Below, piece after piece: positions 42,249 to 51,603 of a DNA stretch of 64,000 bases. The translations under genes were made by a program, and so were the position numbers. The stretch comes from Desulfosporosinus cupriresistens (GTDB lineage: Bacteria > Bacillota > Desulfitobacteriia > Desulfitobacteriales > Desulfitobacteriaceae). The number at the start of each line of letters is the position of its first letter. Position 1 is the first letter of the stretch. Below the pieces are notes generated by a model. It worked only from the letters and a program-made list of their open reading frames with translations, was not told where the DNA came from and ran no database searches. Location: NCBI RefSeq assembly GCF_001707885.1, contig NZ_MASS01000021.1, positions 1 to 64,000 of the forward strand. Direction: 5' to 3'.

Positions 42249-43608
42249 GCTAGAGAAACAACAACCGATCATTAAAAGACAAAATCTTAACGAATCGGAT
42301 TATTTTCAATCAATTTTACAGGAATCCTATCGGCTTAACTTATTAAGCGTTACTGAATATGAAACCATTCAAGTGCAAAGCCTTCAACTCTTAGCTAAAC
42401 AAGTACAGCGGTATACTGGTGGCGAAAGCAGTTCTGTTAAAGTAGAAACCGCCCAAAGCATTATGCAATCGATTCTTTATGTTATTGGTAGCTACCTCAA
42501 AACTTTTCCAGAGGCTGAGCTAGGCTTGGCAGCCCTTAAACAAAAACCATTATTAGAACTCTACCAACATGGCAAAAAGTTAATCACAGCACAACTAGCT
42601 AGTGCTAAACAATTGCTAATCGATATTCAAACGGATGGCTTTATCACAGATAACCAAGCTTACAATGATACGATACAGAACGCCATACCGCCTTTTTTCA
42701 CTGATTATGATGTAAATTTTGCAGCCCACGATACCCCAGCATCAATCGATTACCCTTTATGTAATGATAAGATGGATTTGGTTGGTATTGAATATATCTC
42801 AAATTATCTTGAAACACTCTGTTTAGAAAATAAATTCTTGGATCTTTTCCCGATGCCGGCAATTAGTCGCTTATTACAGGGTTTCAATGACCACCATAAA
42901 GACCTGCTCATTAATATTTTTGGACTTGTGCTTACGAACGCACTCGGGTGTGTATTGTTAGGCAAAACTATCACTCTTCTTAATATAGAACCGAAAGAAA
43001 GAGAATATCTGCAACAAAAATTACTAAATCTTTCACACACCGAATTAAACAATCGTTTGCATAAGACATTAAGGCAATTATGTATAGATCTTGACCTATC
43101 GGATCGGTCATTAAAAAACCACATGATAGGAATTATCCCTGATTTATCTGTAAGACTAAAAAATGCTCTCGAGAATAACAGATTGGAATCAATCTTTATT
43201 AGCTTCAAAGATAATCCACTGCAATCAGTCCTTTTTGAAGAAGGCAACAAAATGGATGACGAACTATTTCGAAGCATCGCTAATGAAATTAAAGAATGTA
43301 GATATGTCTCAGATAAAATTGCAATCATTCAGAAAGAAATTCACAGTATAAGTGATTTTATTGATATTCTCGGAAGTTATTGTATCTTTGATAATGAATT
43401 TACCGATATCTTCCAATCGCTTGGAGATATGGAACTTGCACTCCTTCTGAAGATGGTACCCTCTGGCAATATCATAGACTCGGATATCCATTTCACTGAA
43501 AGCGAGAAGGAATGGCACAATAGGCTGAATACTTTCTTTTCCGAACTTAGATTACCCAGACAGAAAAGGATTAGAAAGCTCGTTGGAAATATTGTTGTTC
43601 ATCCTTGA
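42241..43608 (+). CDS. DUF6179 family protein
   Basis: 455 residues from the ATG at 42241 (GAGGAGG 6 bases upstream; the open frame begins earlier without a site). All-helical, soluble, with YFQSILQESYRLNLLS near the start and KVETAQSIMQSILYVIG. It matches the DUF6179 family found with DUF6323 in Clostridia. No catalytic motif recognised. Overlapping genes imply translational coupling and a possible complex. The following gap (43609-43805) holds a 23-codon coding-like tail (GLWVLGYTTHYFAPL, stop at 43689-43691) of unknown origin. Confidence 0.7.
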   Translation: MNKLEKQQPIIKRQNLNESDYFQSILQESYRLNLLSVTEYETIQVQSLQLLAKQVQRYTGGESSSVKVETAQSIMQSILYVIGSYLKTFPEAELGLAALKQKPLLELYQHGKKLITAQLASAKQLLIDIQTDGFITDNQAYNDTIQNAIPPFFTDYDVNFAAHDTPASIDYPLCNDKMDLVGIEYISNYLETLCLENKFLDLFPMPAISRLLQGFNDHHKDLLINIFGLVLTNALGCVLLGKTITLLNIEPKEREYLQQKLLNLSHTELNNRLHKTLRQLCIDLDLSDRSLKNHMIGIIPDLSVRLKNALENNRLESIFISFKDNPLQSVLFEEGNKMDDELFRSIANEIKECRYVSDKIAIIQKEIHSISDFIDILGSYCIFDNEFTDIFQSLGDMELALLLKMVPSGNIIDSDIHFTESEKEWHNRLNTFFSELRLPRQKRIRKLVGNIVVHP

Positions 43609-43805
43609 CAGGACCTCATGAACAGCAAGGTTTGTGGGTGCTAGGTTATACTACACATTATTTTGCCCCGCTGATGGCGGAGCTAAAATAAACTCGTATT
43701 CGCCTGAATACTGTTGAAAACGAAAAGTTTGCGAAAAGGGGTAACTTTAGCTTAGAATTGAGGTTATTGACCACTATATTTCGATCGTACTAAGGAGGCA
43801 AAATC

Positions 43806-45101
43806 ATGAAGAGTTTTCTAAATTCCATTCAAGAAAGGGTTCTATTATATGATGGTTCTAAAGGGGTAATGCTCCAAAGGAGAGGTCTAACCGGAGCAGA
43901 AGCATCAGAATCCTGGAATTTATCCAATCCAGAGGAGGTTAAAAACCTATATAACCAATACCAAGTTGCTGGTTCAGATGTGATTCAAACAAATACGTTT
44001 CCGGGTAATCGAGTTACTCTAGGTAAGCATGGTTTAGGCGATAAAACGTATCAACTAAACTTTGCAGGTGTAAAACTAGCCAAAGAAATTACCGGCGATA
44101 GTACTTACGTTGCTGCTTCAGTGGGTCCGACTGGTGAGTTATTAGAGCCTTCGGGCAATTTGAGTTTTGATAAAGCCTATAGTATTTATACAGAACCCTT
44201 AAAGGCCATCGAAGATGCAGGTGCCGATCTTGTTAATTTTGAAACATTTTCAGATTTGAATGAATTAAGGGCAGCTATATTGGCTGCTAAAGAAACTACA
44301 AAGCTTCCTATTATTGCTTCGGTAACCTTTAATGCCAACAGTCGAACGCTATTTGGTAATTCAGCCGAAGTATGTGCTATAGTCTGTCAATCACTCGGTG
44401 CTGTTATCATCGGCGCTAATTGTTCAGGTGGTCCCGATAGTTTAATTGAACCCATTAAAAAAATGTATTCTGTAGCATCCATTCCTCTTTGTGTAAAAGC
44501 AAATGCCGGGATGCCTGTACTGGATGATGATGGTAATGTAATCTATCACCAAAAACCCGAACAGTTTAGTTCTTACACCAAAGAATTTATAGAAAATGGA
44601 GTAAGACTTATTGGTGGATGTTGTGGAACTACCCCAGAATTTATTGTGGAGATTAAAAAGGCTCTTGCTGAGTTAGAAACCCCAGAGTTAAAGTTTAAAT
44701 TCAATCCAACCATTGCTTCAGCTTATAATCATCTTATTCTTTCCCCAGACAAAAACTATTCGGTTAAAAGACTTTCTCCAGAAGCCGTTACTTTATTAAT
44801 AAAGGGTAATTTTTCTACCTTGGTGAAAGAATCTAAGTCCGAAGATTTTGATTACCTTTTATTAGATTTCGGCAATATCGATATATCGTTTGATGTATGG
44901 AGCTTCGCCAGTGAATTCGGATTGTTAATCAAAAAACCTGTCATGATCAAGTCCGAGTCTCCAGAAATTCTCTATAAATTCCTAAGATATTATCCTGGAA
45001 AGGCCGGAGTGGTTTTATCTGATAACTCTCAACTATCTCTTTCTCAATTACAACACTACGGCGCTTTAATAGTAAACGATGCATTGGTACCGTATTTATA
45101 A
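43806..45101 (+). CDS. Homocysteine S-methyltransferase family protein with short C-terminal domain
   Basis: 431 residues. Residues 1-295 form the zinc-dependent homocysteine methyltransferase barrel: LLYDGSKGVMLQRRG, SDVIQTNTFPGNR, ligand cysteine in GANCSGG and the paired cysteines GGCCGTTPE. Residues 300-431 look like a shrunken, degenerate pterin-binding-like region; the cobalamin domain of MetH is absent. AAGGAGG precedes the ATG. It may transfer methyl groups from a small methyl donor or a separate corrinoid protein. The truncated tail could also mean decay, as the flanking DNA is full of fragments. Confidence 0.82.
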   Translation: MKSFLNSIQERVLLYDGSKGVMLQRRGLTGAEASESWNLSNPEEVKNLYNQYQVAGSDVIQTNTFPGNRVTLGKHGLGDKTYQLNFAGVKLAKEITGDSTYVAASVGPTGELLEPSGNLSFDKAYSIYTEPLKAIEDAGADLVNFETFSDLNELRAAILAAKETTKLPIIASVTFNANSRTLFGNSAEVCAIVCQSLGAVIIGANCSGGPDSLIEPIKKMYSVASIPLCVKANAGMPVLDDDGNVIYHQKPEQFSSYTKEFIENGVRLIGGCCGTTPEFIVEIKKALAELETPELKFKFNPTIASAYNHLILSPDKNYSVKRLSPEAVTLLIKGNFSTLVKESKSEDFDYLLLDFGNIDISFDVWSFASEFGLLIKKPVMIKSESPEILYKFLRYYPGKAGVVLSDNSQLSLSQLQHYGALIVNDALVPYL

Positions 45102-45104
45102 GAT

Positions 45105-45212
45105 GACTGACAGCTTCGCTAACTCTCCATCATACATCACTTGTCCGTGATCAATTAGAATCATCTGCTCACAGAGCTTCTCGATATCGGACATGTCATG
45201 AGTTGTGAGGAT
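45105..45212 (-). pseudogene. C-terminal fragment of an ABC exporter ATPase
   Basis: On the minus strand a 36-codon stretch reads ILTTHDMSDIEKLCEQMIL then IDHGQVMYDGELAKL: the H-loop and following strands of a drug-export-type ABC ATPase. No start, Walker motifs or stop context remain. A short plus-strand tail (GYDFDHAKESLKELK, stop at 45259-45261) abuts it. Together these show a rearrangement scar. Confidence 0.7.
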
Positions 45213-45280
45213 TGGCTATGATTTTGATCATGCCAAAGAATCCCTCAAGGAACTTAAGTAATTAGCCTATGCATTTAACT

Positions 45281-46737
45281 TCAATTTGGTGGAGGGCCGC
45301 CATCACCAGGTGATCCACCCCCACCAACCAAATTAAATCCTGAACTAGAACTAGATTTGGTTGTTGTGGTAGTTGAATTCGTTCCCGTGATAACTTCTTG
45401 ACCTTCTTCTAAACCGCTCTTGATTTCTACATTCGTTCCATCATCAAGACCAGTCTCCACTGGAATAAACCGAACATTCGTGACTGCATTTCCGGCATTA
45501 TCAGTAGTTGATTTTTCGGGAACTGTAACACCGGTTTGAGTACCACTTGTTTTAAGCGCTTCGCTGGGAACTGTTAAAACATTACTTACTTGAGCGACAA
45601 TGATATTCACATTGGCATTCATACCCGCACGAAGCAAGTCGCTGTCTTGATCGACCGTGGCCTTGACTTCATACGTCGTCACGTTCTCGGTAGTTGTGCC
45701 TTGTAAGGCTACGGAATTCACTGTCCCACTAATAGGCTGATTTGGATACGAATCAAGGGTAATATCTACTTTCTGTCCTACTTTGCATTGCGAGATATCC
45801 TCCTGATCAATCGAGGCAGCAACTTCAAGTTTATCTTCTGTAGGAGTGATCGTAATGATTGAATTAGAGTCAGAGTCTTGGCCCAGTTCAAGTGGGCAAC
45901 TGACAACAACGGCATCCACTGGGGCAACAATTGCAGCATCATTCAAATCCGCCTGGGCACTGGCTAGTTGCGCTTGCGCAATTTGAATGTCCGCCTGAGC
46001 CGATTGTATGTCTGCTGCCTTAGGACCCTGGACCTGTTGATCCACTTCATATTGAGCGGATGTAACATCGGCCTGTGCAGCAACTAAGGCTTTAGACGCT
46101 CCCCCATTTTTAAGATTCTTTGCAGAGGTTAAAGAGTCCATTGCCTGATTCAGAACGGATTGAGCGGATTGGATAGAGGACGTATTTCCACTCTGTGTGC
46201 CTTGGCTAAATTATCACTAGCCTGTTTCACATTCTGATCGGCCAAAGTGACTTGGTTATCTAAATAGCTGGGATCGGCATTTTGCATAGCCGATGTTAAA
46301 CTTTGCTGCACCTTGGCCAGGGTAGCCTGAGCCTGCGCATGGGTTTGGTCATTGAAGGAATCTTCAAGATTTTGAACTTTCGACTCCGCAGAGGTTACAT
46401 TGGCCTGTGCTTGCAAAACGGACGTCTTTAGCTTCGTTTCGTCTATCTTGGCAAGAACTTGACCCGCTTTAACTGTATCTCCTTCCTTAACATTGAGTTC
46501 CACGATCTTTCCAGCTGTCGAAGAGCTCCCACTTGTTGGGAATGTCAACGTAATCGCGTGTGGATAGTTAATCGTTCCAGTAGCCGTGATGACCTTTTTA
46601 ACGTCTGCCATTTTTGCTTCAGATGAGTTAACCGAAGCCACGGCAGGTTTCGTTGTAAAATGTTTATAGCCCCAATAACCTGCTCCCAAGAGGATGAGAA
46701 AGCCCACTACCCCTCTAGTCACCCATTTTTTATTCAT
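45281..46737 (-). pseudogene. HlyD/MacA-type efflux adaptor, split by a frameshift
   Basis: Two adjacent frames together make one about 480-residue membrane-fusion protein. The first (46150-46737) has an N-terminal membrane anchor, first lipoyl half (GKIVELNVKEGDTVKAGQVLAKID) and coiled coil up to DNLAKAH. The second frame resumes at QSGNTSSIQSAQSVLNQAMD and carries the rest of the coiled coil, the second lipoyl half (DAAIVAPVDAVVVSC) and beta-barrel, ending in a glycine/proline tail. A single base missing near 46192-46202 explains it. Partner MacB-type genes are absent; only an ATPase fragment lies downstream. Confidence 0.85.
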
Positions 46738-46967
46738 GCTCTTTCTTCCCTTCTTCCATTGCCAGGTGATTTATTCACAAAGTAACCCAATGGCCTAAGT
46801 CCACTTATTTATGTAGATGTGACTATCTCAGATATTAAAAATACAACATCAAAATGAATTTCAGCTGAAACATGACTGAATGTTGGCTGAAAGTTTCTCG
46901 CTGCACTGTTGCGCGATATCCTGCACAATTGTTCATTTTTCTATAGAGAAGACTTGGCTGCCGCCCA

Positions 46968-47120
46968 CGAAGACACTGACTTCGCACGTATTAACCCTTC
47001 TTGCAGACACTGTCTTCGCACGTGTTAACTTGCGGAGAAGCCTTGGGGAAGGTGACTTCCCTAGTTGCACTTATGCTTCAGACGAAGACACTGACTTCGC
47101 ACGTATTAGCCTTCTTGCAG
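46968..47120. repeat. Three imperfect direct repeats of 28-39 bases
   Basis: Copies at 46968-47006, 47006-47033 and 47083-47120 share GACACTGaCTTCGCACGTaTTA and, in two, CTTCTTGCAG. Each contains a small CGAAG/CTTCG dyad. Copies 1 and 3 differ at one substitution and one indel. Spacing is irregular and the copies too few for a CRISPR. The wider gap 46738-47161 holds the adaptor promoter side and nothing else recognised. Confidence 0.7.
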
Positions 47121-47161
47121 TATGCCACGAAAAGTTATACTTTCTGAATTAGTACAAAAAA

Positions 47162-47191
47162 CAGGGAGGTTACCGTACGGTAACCTCCCTG
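47162..47191 (-). terminator. Perfect 30-bp palindrome, terminator of the DUF89 gene
   Basis: CAGGGAGGTTACCGT and its complement join without a spacer, so the hairpin loop comes from GTAC. It is flanked by an A-run/T-poor side, about 100 bases past the DUF89 stop. A terminator is the simplest reading. Confidence 0.7.
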
Positions 47192-47295
47192 AAACTCTGG
47201 TCTATTCATAATAAGATGTAATTTATGCAGCTATTTAATTCAAACTAATCCACTGAATTATACTACTCAATATCACCGGTAAAATAGTCAGTTCC

Positions 47296-48162
47296 TTAAC
47301 TGCAGCAAAATACCATTTCGCCAAGATGAACTCCCAAATTTTTCGCTACAATCTCACACTTAGCTCGCAGCAAGAAATACAACCTTCTATCCTCTTTACC
47401 AAACGCTTCTAAAGATTCATAATTAGCCTGCCCTTTACTGATCACAATGTCAGCGTTTTTATAGGCCTGCATAAATTCTTCGGAACAGTCTTTGAGAATT
47501 GTCCCTAAAAAACCGCTGCCGTTAGAAATTACCCGGATTTGCTCTGGCATACCTGTCATACCCACATGAGCCGCATCTTCCATCGTGGCATCATTCAAAA
47601 TCGGTTGATCTTTAACTGCATAGGTTATCTTGATCCCAGATTCGGACAGTTGCTCAGCTAATAGCCTATCAAACGCAATTTCGCCGCTGTTATCTCCGAG
47701 AATTAATATCTCTCGGGCTTCTTTTAGCCTTTGGACGAAAGAAGCGTAATCATCCCGGGCAAAATCCTTCACCATGGCCTCCTGAATACTCCCCTCAACA
47801 TCAAAATCTTTCAAGATGCCCATATCGATAATATTCCCGGCCACAGCGATTTTCAAAGCCATAAAGAGCGGATTATCACTTTGGTCAATTCTTTCTTTTA
47901 ACTGGGGAAGGAGCTTGAGAGCCAATTCATTGGATTCCTTCTTAGCACTATGAAATGGATCCTCGATACCCAACAGCTCATTGACCTTTCTGAGAATAAT
48001 GGTTGAGTTCTCTGCGGGAGTCCCTTGTGGGTCTAATCCTGGAAAAAGGGGCAAAGTCTGATGAATAATCTCTCTCATTTTCTCCTCTGGGAGTTCTGTT
48101 TGTGCTAAAGTATTGAGCATTTGCTTAATATAGCAAGGAATACAGTCCAGGGTAACGTTCAC
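47296..48162 (-). CDS. DUF89/ARMT1-like damage-control phosphatase
   Basis: 288 residues. N-terminal CIPCYIKQM cysteine pair, then the metal-dependent phosphatase core LILGDNSGEIAFDRLL (Asp-Asn metal site), VKDQPILNDATMEDA and ISKGQANYESLEA. DUF89 enzymes remove phosphate from damaged or surplus phosphometabolites; the bacterial subgroup with the N-terminal CxxC is typical of anaerobes. Monocistronic. Starts about 9 bases after GGAGG. Natural substrate unknown. Confidence 0.9.
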   Translation of the reverse strand: MNVTLDCIPCYIKQMLNTLAQTELPEEKMREIIHQTLPLFPGLDPQGTPAENSTIILRKVNELLGIEDPFHSAKKESNELALKLLPQLKERIDQSDNPLFMALKIAVAGNIIDMGILKDFDVEGSIQEAMVKDFARDDYASFVQRLKEAREILILGDNSGEIAFDRLLAEQLSESGIKITYAVKDQPILNDATMEDAAHVGMTGMPEQIRVISNGSGFLGTILKDCSEEFMQAYKNADIVISKGQANYESLEAFGKEDRRLYFLLRAKCEIVAKNLGVHLGEMVFCCS

Positions 48163-48435
48163 AAGTAGAGCCTCCTCGTTTATTTTATTTTTTAGCAGCT
48201 AGCAAGTCTAAACTCTAAGGTAATTGATAATATTATTTATTTCCAATTCGGCGCCTTACACAGAATAAATTTCACTTTTTTATTCAAATGCCCACCCGCC
48301 ATGTTAAGTTGTACCTGTTGATTATACCATGCGATTCTGCCATTTAAAATTTTAATCTTAAGAGGCAAAGAAGCAAGCTCTATTCCTTGTAGTTTTCCCT
48401 TGCAGGATGCTTAGTTCAAAGTTATTCTTATAGAG

Positions 48436-48464
48436 CTTCCCCAGAATCCGTGTTCCTGGGGAAG
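48436..48464. other. Hairpin in the gap upstream of the Mn riboswitch
   Basis: CTTCCCCAG / CTGGGGAAG 9-bp stem with an 11-base loop, just before the exchanger promoter. It may end transcripts entering from the left. The rest of 48163-48435 shows nothing recognised beyond the DUF89 promoter side. Confidence 0.5.
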
Positions 48465-48473
48465 AATAAATTC

Positions 48474-48502
48474 TTGACTATATATGTATTATTTGCTATG
48501 CT
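48474..48502 (+). promoter_or_regulatory. Sigma-A promoter of the Mn-riboswitch/exchanger transcript
   Basis: TTGACT (48474-48479), 17-base spacer, TATGCT (48497-48502). The predicted start near 48509 coincides with the 5' edge of the aptamer. Confidence 0.75.
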
Positions 48503-48510
48503 AAGACAAG

Positions 48511-48595
48511 CAAGAGGGAGTAGTTTTCAAAATAGTGTCAACACACTGGCCCAAAGCCTGGCATTATTTCGCTTAAAAGCGTAACGAGACTTTTG
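48511..48595 (+). promoter_or_regulatory. yybP-ykoY manganese riboswitch
   Basis: 5' element CAAGAGGGAGTAG and 3' element AACGAGACTTTTG match the two conserved loops of the yybP-ykoY aptamer; P1 pairs CAAGAG with CTTTTG. The 3' strand of P1 is also the 5' arm of the terminator that follows, so Mn2+ binding would hold P1 together and prevent termination. Target: a cation exchanger. Confidence 0.82.
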
Positions 48596-48627
48596 ACGTA
48601 TTGAGGTACGTCGAAAGTCTCGTTTTT
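48586..48627 (+). terminator. Expression-platform terminator of the Mn riboswitch
   Basis: GAGACTTTTGACGTA pairs with TACGTCGAAAGTCTC around TTGAGG, followed by GTTTTT. It uses the 3' end of the aptamer, so it and P1 exclude each other. Confidence 0.9.
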
Positions 48628-48647
48628 AATTTGAAAGGAGGAGAACA

Positions 48648-49643
48648 ATGGCACTAACTTTAGTATCACTGATTATTTCTGCAATATTAATCTATTTTAG
48701 CTGCGAATTATTCGTAAATGGAATCGAATGGGTGGGGTTAAGATACAATATCTCCAAAAATGCTGTCGGAACGATTTTGGCCGCATTTGGCACTGCTCTC
48801 CCTGAAAGTGTCGTTACCTTTATTGCAGTAGTTTTTGGAACTAATGCAAATCAAAAGGACATTGGAGTGGGGGCGGCACTCGGAGGGCCACTGGTTTTGA
48901 GCACTCTTGCATATGCTATTGTTGGACTAGGTATTATAATTTTTCGAAAAAAACGAGTTCATGGGATAAATATTGATTTAAGCAATAGTAAACTTGGTAG
49001 GGATCAGCTTTGGTTTTTAGGTATTTTTGTCTTTAAAGTTGCCTTAGGTTTTGTGGTATTCCGTGGTAAACCACTGATGGCCTTTTTATTCTTAGCTGCA
49101 TACGGATTATATTTTTTCACCGAAATGAAAGAAACTGCTGATAACCATAATGAAATACTCGAGCCTCTTAAATTTTGCCCTAAGACTAAAAATCCAGAAA
49201 CCCGATGGGTTTTGGTACAAACCTTTTTATCACTTGCTCTAATTGCGGTTGGTTCCCAGATTTTTGTTAAGAACTTAGATCATTTAAGTCTTGCAATTGG
49301 AATTGCACCACACATTATAGCATTATTCTTAAGTCCAATAGCCACTGAACTTCCGGAAATACTTAATGCGGTAATATGGGTGAGACAAGGAAAAGAAAGG
49401 TTAGCATTAGCAAACATAAGTGGATCAATGATGATCCAGGCCACAGTTCCTAGTGCACTTGGAATACTATTTACTCCTTGGATCTTTGACTCCTATCTTG
49501 CTCTAGCAGGGTTATTTACAATGGTATCCATCGCTTTTCTTTGGTTAACATTAAAAAAACAGCAGCTTTCCGCAAATAAACTTGTATTAGCTGCTGGGTT
49601 TTATGTATGTTTTGTAGTTACAGTCGCATTAATACACAGTTAA
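48648..49643 (+). CDS. CaCA-family cation/proton or sodium exchanger
   Basis: 331 residues, about ten membrane segments in two inverted halves. The alpha repeats read NAVGTILAAFGTALPESVVTF and IALFLSPIATELPEILNAV, each with the conserved acidic residue that binds the cation. AAGGAGGAG precedes the ATG by 6 bases. Usual CaCA substrates are Ca2+ or Na+, but the yybP-ykoY riboswitch points to Mn2+ export or mixed Mn/Ca traffic. Confidence 0.88.
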   Translation: MALTLVSLIISAILIYFSCELFVNGIEWVGLRYNISKNAVGTILAAFGTALPESVVTFIAVVFGTNANQKDIGVGAALGGPLVLSTLAYAIVGLGIIIFRKKRVHGINIDLSNSKLGRDQLWFLGIFVFKVALGFVVFRGKPLMAFLFLAAYGLYFFTEMKETADNHNEILEPLKFCPKTKNPETRWVLVQTFLSLALIAVGSQIFVKNLDHLSLAIGIAPHIIALFLSPIATELPEILNAVIWVRQGKERLALANISGSMMIQATVPSALGILFTPWIFDSYLALAGLFTMVSIAFLWLTLKKQQLSANKLVLAAGFYVCFVVTVALIHS

Positions 49644-49749
49644 TAGATATAACTTATGAAGTAAGTCAAACAACTCCCGTCTCTAGAAGGTTATTTCTTA
49701 GCAATGTCGAAAATAATGAATATCACAGATGGTAGGACGGTGGAGATAG

Positions 49750-50397
49750 ATGGGATTATGGGTAATTTTTATGACAAGCTTAGTTATGGGATTTTCGGGA
49801 GCGATCATGCCAGGGCCTTTGCTTACAGTTACAATTAACGAGAGTCTTCGTCGCGGTGCTAGAGTTGGACCACAAATTGCCTCAGGCCATGCGCTTTTAG
49901 AGCTTGCCCTGGTGATTGCAATTTTCTTTGGTCTGGGAACCTATATCACTTTACCTTCTGTGAAAGGGACAATTGGAATTGTGGGAGGTTTATTCCTCTT
50001 TTGGATGGCATATGGAATCTTGAAGGAGTCTTTTCATGCTGTTGCCCTTGATCTTTCGGGCAAGATAACGGAAAAGGGTCTCAGTCCCTGGGTGGCAGGA
50101 ATTACAGTTACTGCATCAAACCCTTATTGGTTTTTGTGGTGGGCAACTGCAGGTGCTGGTGCTTTGATGGTTGCTGCTGGTCAGGGTATCCTCGGAGCCA
50201 TTAGCTTTTACATAGGGCATGTTTTATCGGACTATATCTGGTTTATGTTCGTCGCTTTTACAGTTGCTAGAGGAAAAAGGCTCTTTACTCCGATAGTTTA
50301 CCGCGTTGTTTTAGGCGTGTGTGGCTTGTTTCTTGTGGGGCTTGCAAGTTACTTTGTTTATTCAGGCACCAGTTTCTTGTTGTTGTCCAAATCTTAA
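49750..50397 (+). CDS. LysE-family amino-acid exporter
   Basis: 215 residues with six hydrophobic stretches. The N-terminal MGFSGAIMPGPLLTVTI and GHALLELALVIAIFFGLG are LysE/RhtB hallmarks; VTASNPYWFLWW follows in the middle. It exports amino acids or analogues. The site before the ATG is weak (GGAG, 4 bases). 106 bases after the exchanger on the same strand; a terminator was not seen between them, so it may be read through from the riboswitch promoter. Confidence 0.9.
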   Translation: MGLWVIFMTSLVMGFSGAIMPGPLLTVTINESLRRGARVGPQIASGHALLELALVIAIFFGLGTYITLPSVKGTIGIVGGLFLFWMAYGILKESFHAVALDLSGKITEKGLSPWVAGITVTASNPYWFLWWATAGAGALMVAAGQGILGAISFYIGHVLSDYIWFMFVAFTVARGKRLFTPIVYRVVLGVCGLFLVGLASYFVYSGTSFLLLSKS

Positions 50398-50444
50398 GTT
50401 TAGGCAATTACAGAATGGATTCTTATTTGACGGGATTATTTGTG

Positions 50445-51383
50445 CTATAACCGCAAATCCTGTTTTGACCTGTTTAATATTCTCAAGTAATGATTAGCTT
50501 CTCTTAATACATGATCTGCTAACAGTGGAATGATTATTGATTTTATTTTACATGTTAATAAGCCTTCTGTACCGGCTGCTTTAAAATCCCTGAAGGCACG
50601 GGTTGTTGTGATAGTTTCCCCTGTTAACTGCCCGAGCGTTATTGTGCCTTGCCCCCCTCCCTGTGCTATATGCTCAAGCCTATCAAACTGTCCCACAAAA
50701 TTATTTGCTTTAGCAATTAGATCGGATTCAGTTGGGTCTAATAAATGACTAATAAACTGTGCGTGCTCAGCCATTTGCCTATTCCAAAACTTTTCTTCTT
50801 CGATAGCTTCCTGAACAAAATCAACTACCAAGCGCCGTTGCAAACGTTCTAATTGATGTATGTAGAAAAGTGCTTCTCTTCGGATATGTATTATTAATAA
50901 AGGAAAATTGAAAGTGAACAATTTACATTGCAGCATTCCTTCAAGAATGTTGGTTTTAAATAGAACCAAAGCATTCGTTAAACTAATAGCTTTCTGATTT
51001 AAGGCAGTGACTTGGGCCTCCAGTTGTGATAGATTTACACCTGCATTGGGAGTTAGTCTGAGTTCTTCTGTCGTTATAACTGATTCAATGGAAATACCGG
51101 AAAGTTCCTCGGTAATTTGTTCTGCCCGTAGAGTTTTATCTGTTATCGATTCCCCCGAAATTAATGTTTCCTCGCTAACTACCCCATTAGCGAGGATTAC
51201 AGCTTTGTGTAAGACCTCGCCGAATTGCGACTTAAACATATCTGCTTGCTGCGCAAATGTGGCATCTTTAGCAACAAAACCAGCTTCCAGAAATATTGAA
51301 TGTTCTTTCATAATTCGCCCAAAAAAGAGGTGTAGTTCCAGTGATTCGCGGACAAAATCTCCTGGTAGCAAAACTCCGTTCAA
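50445..51383 (-). CDS. DUF2935 family four-helix protein
   Basis: 312 residues, two similar helical halves rich in His/Glu (FVRESLELHLFFGRIMKEHSIFLEAGF; FWNRQMAEHAQFISHLLDPTE). DUF2935 proteins look like metal-binding ferritin-like bundles, abundant in spore-forming Firmicutes; function not established. TTG start at 51383, 7 bases after GGGGAGG. Monocistronic; its promoter lies in 51384-51510. Confidence 0.87.
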   Translation of the reverse strand: MNGVLLPGDFVRESLELHLFFGRIMKEHSIFLEAGFVAKDATFAQQADMFKSQFGEVLHKAVILANGVVSEETLISGESITDKTLRAEQITEELSGISIESVITTEELRLTPNAGVNLSQLEAQVTALNQKAISLTNALVLFKTNILEGMLQCKLFTFNFPLLIIHIRREALFYIHQLERLQRRLVVDFVQEAIEEEKFWNRQMAEHAQFISHLLDPTESDLIAKANNFVGQFDRLEHIAQGGGQGTITLGQLTGETITTTRAFRDFKAAGTEGLLTCKIKSIIIPLLADHVLREANHYLRILNRSKQDLRL

Positions 51384-51510
51384 GCCTATCCCTCCCCGTT
51401 CTTCCTTTCCAATATTTTAGTTTATTCCCCCTATCTTTTAAAAAGACCCCCAACTAAATGACCAGGCGACCAATATGATTTCCGAACTTCTTTATAAGCC
51501 TAATGATTCA

Positions 51511-51542
51511 AAAAGACTCGCCTAATATTTGGCGAGTCTTTT
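51511..51542. terminator. Hairpin between DUF2935 and the flavoprotein gene
   Basis: AAAAGACTCGCC / GGCGAGTCTTTT perfect 12-bp stem, 8-base loop, with T-runs on the plus side and A/T context on the minus side. Terminates the flavoprotein gene ending at 51604. Confidence 0.85.
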
Positions 51543-51603
51543 ATTATTTTTCAGAGTTTGTTGGGCAACACGCAAAAAATATTGCAAGATCAACTGAACC
51601 AGA

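Noticed and set aside
46968..47120. CRISPR-like repeats
   Set aside because: Only three imperfect copies with irregular spacing and no cas genes.
46880..47152. 90-codon plus-strand frame covering the direct repeats
   Set aside because: No ribosome binding site, repeat-driven composition (DTDFARI, DTVFARV) and no family resemblance; a by-product of the repeats.
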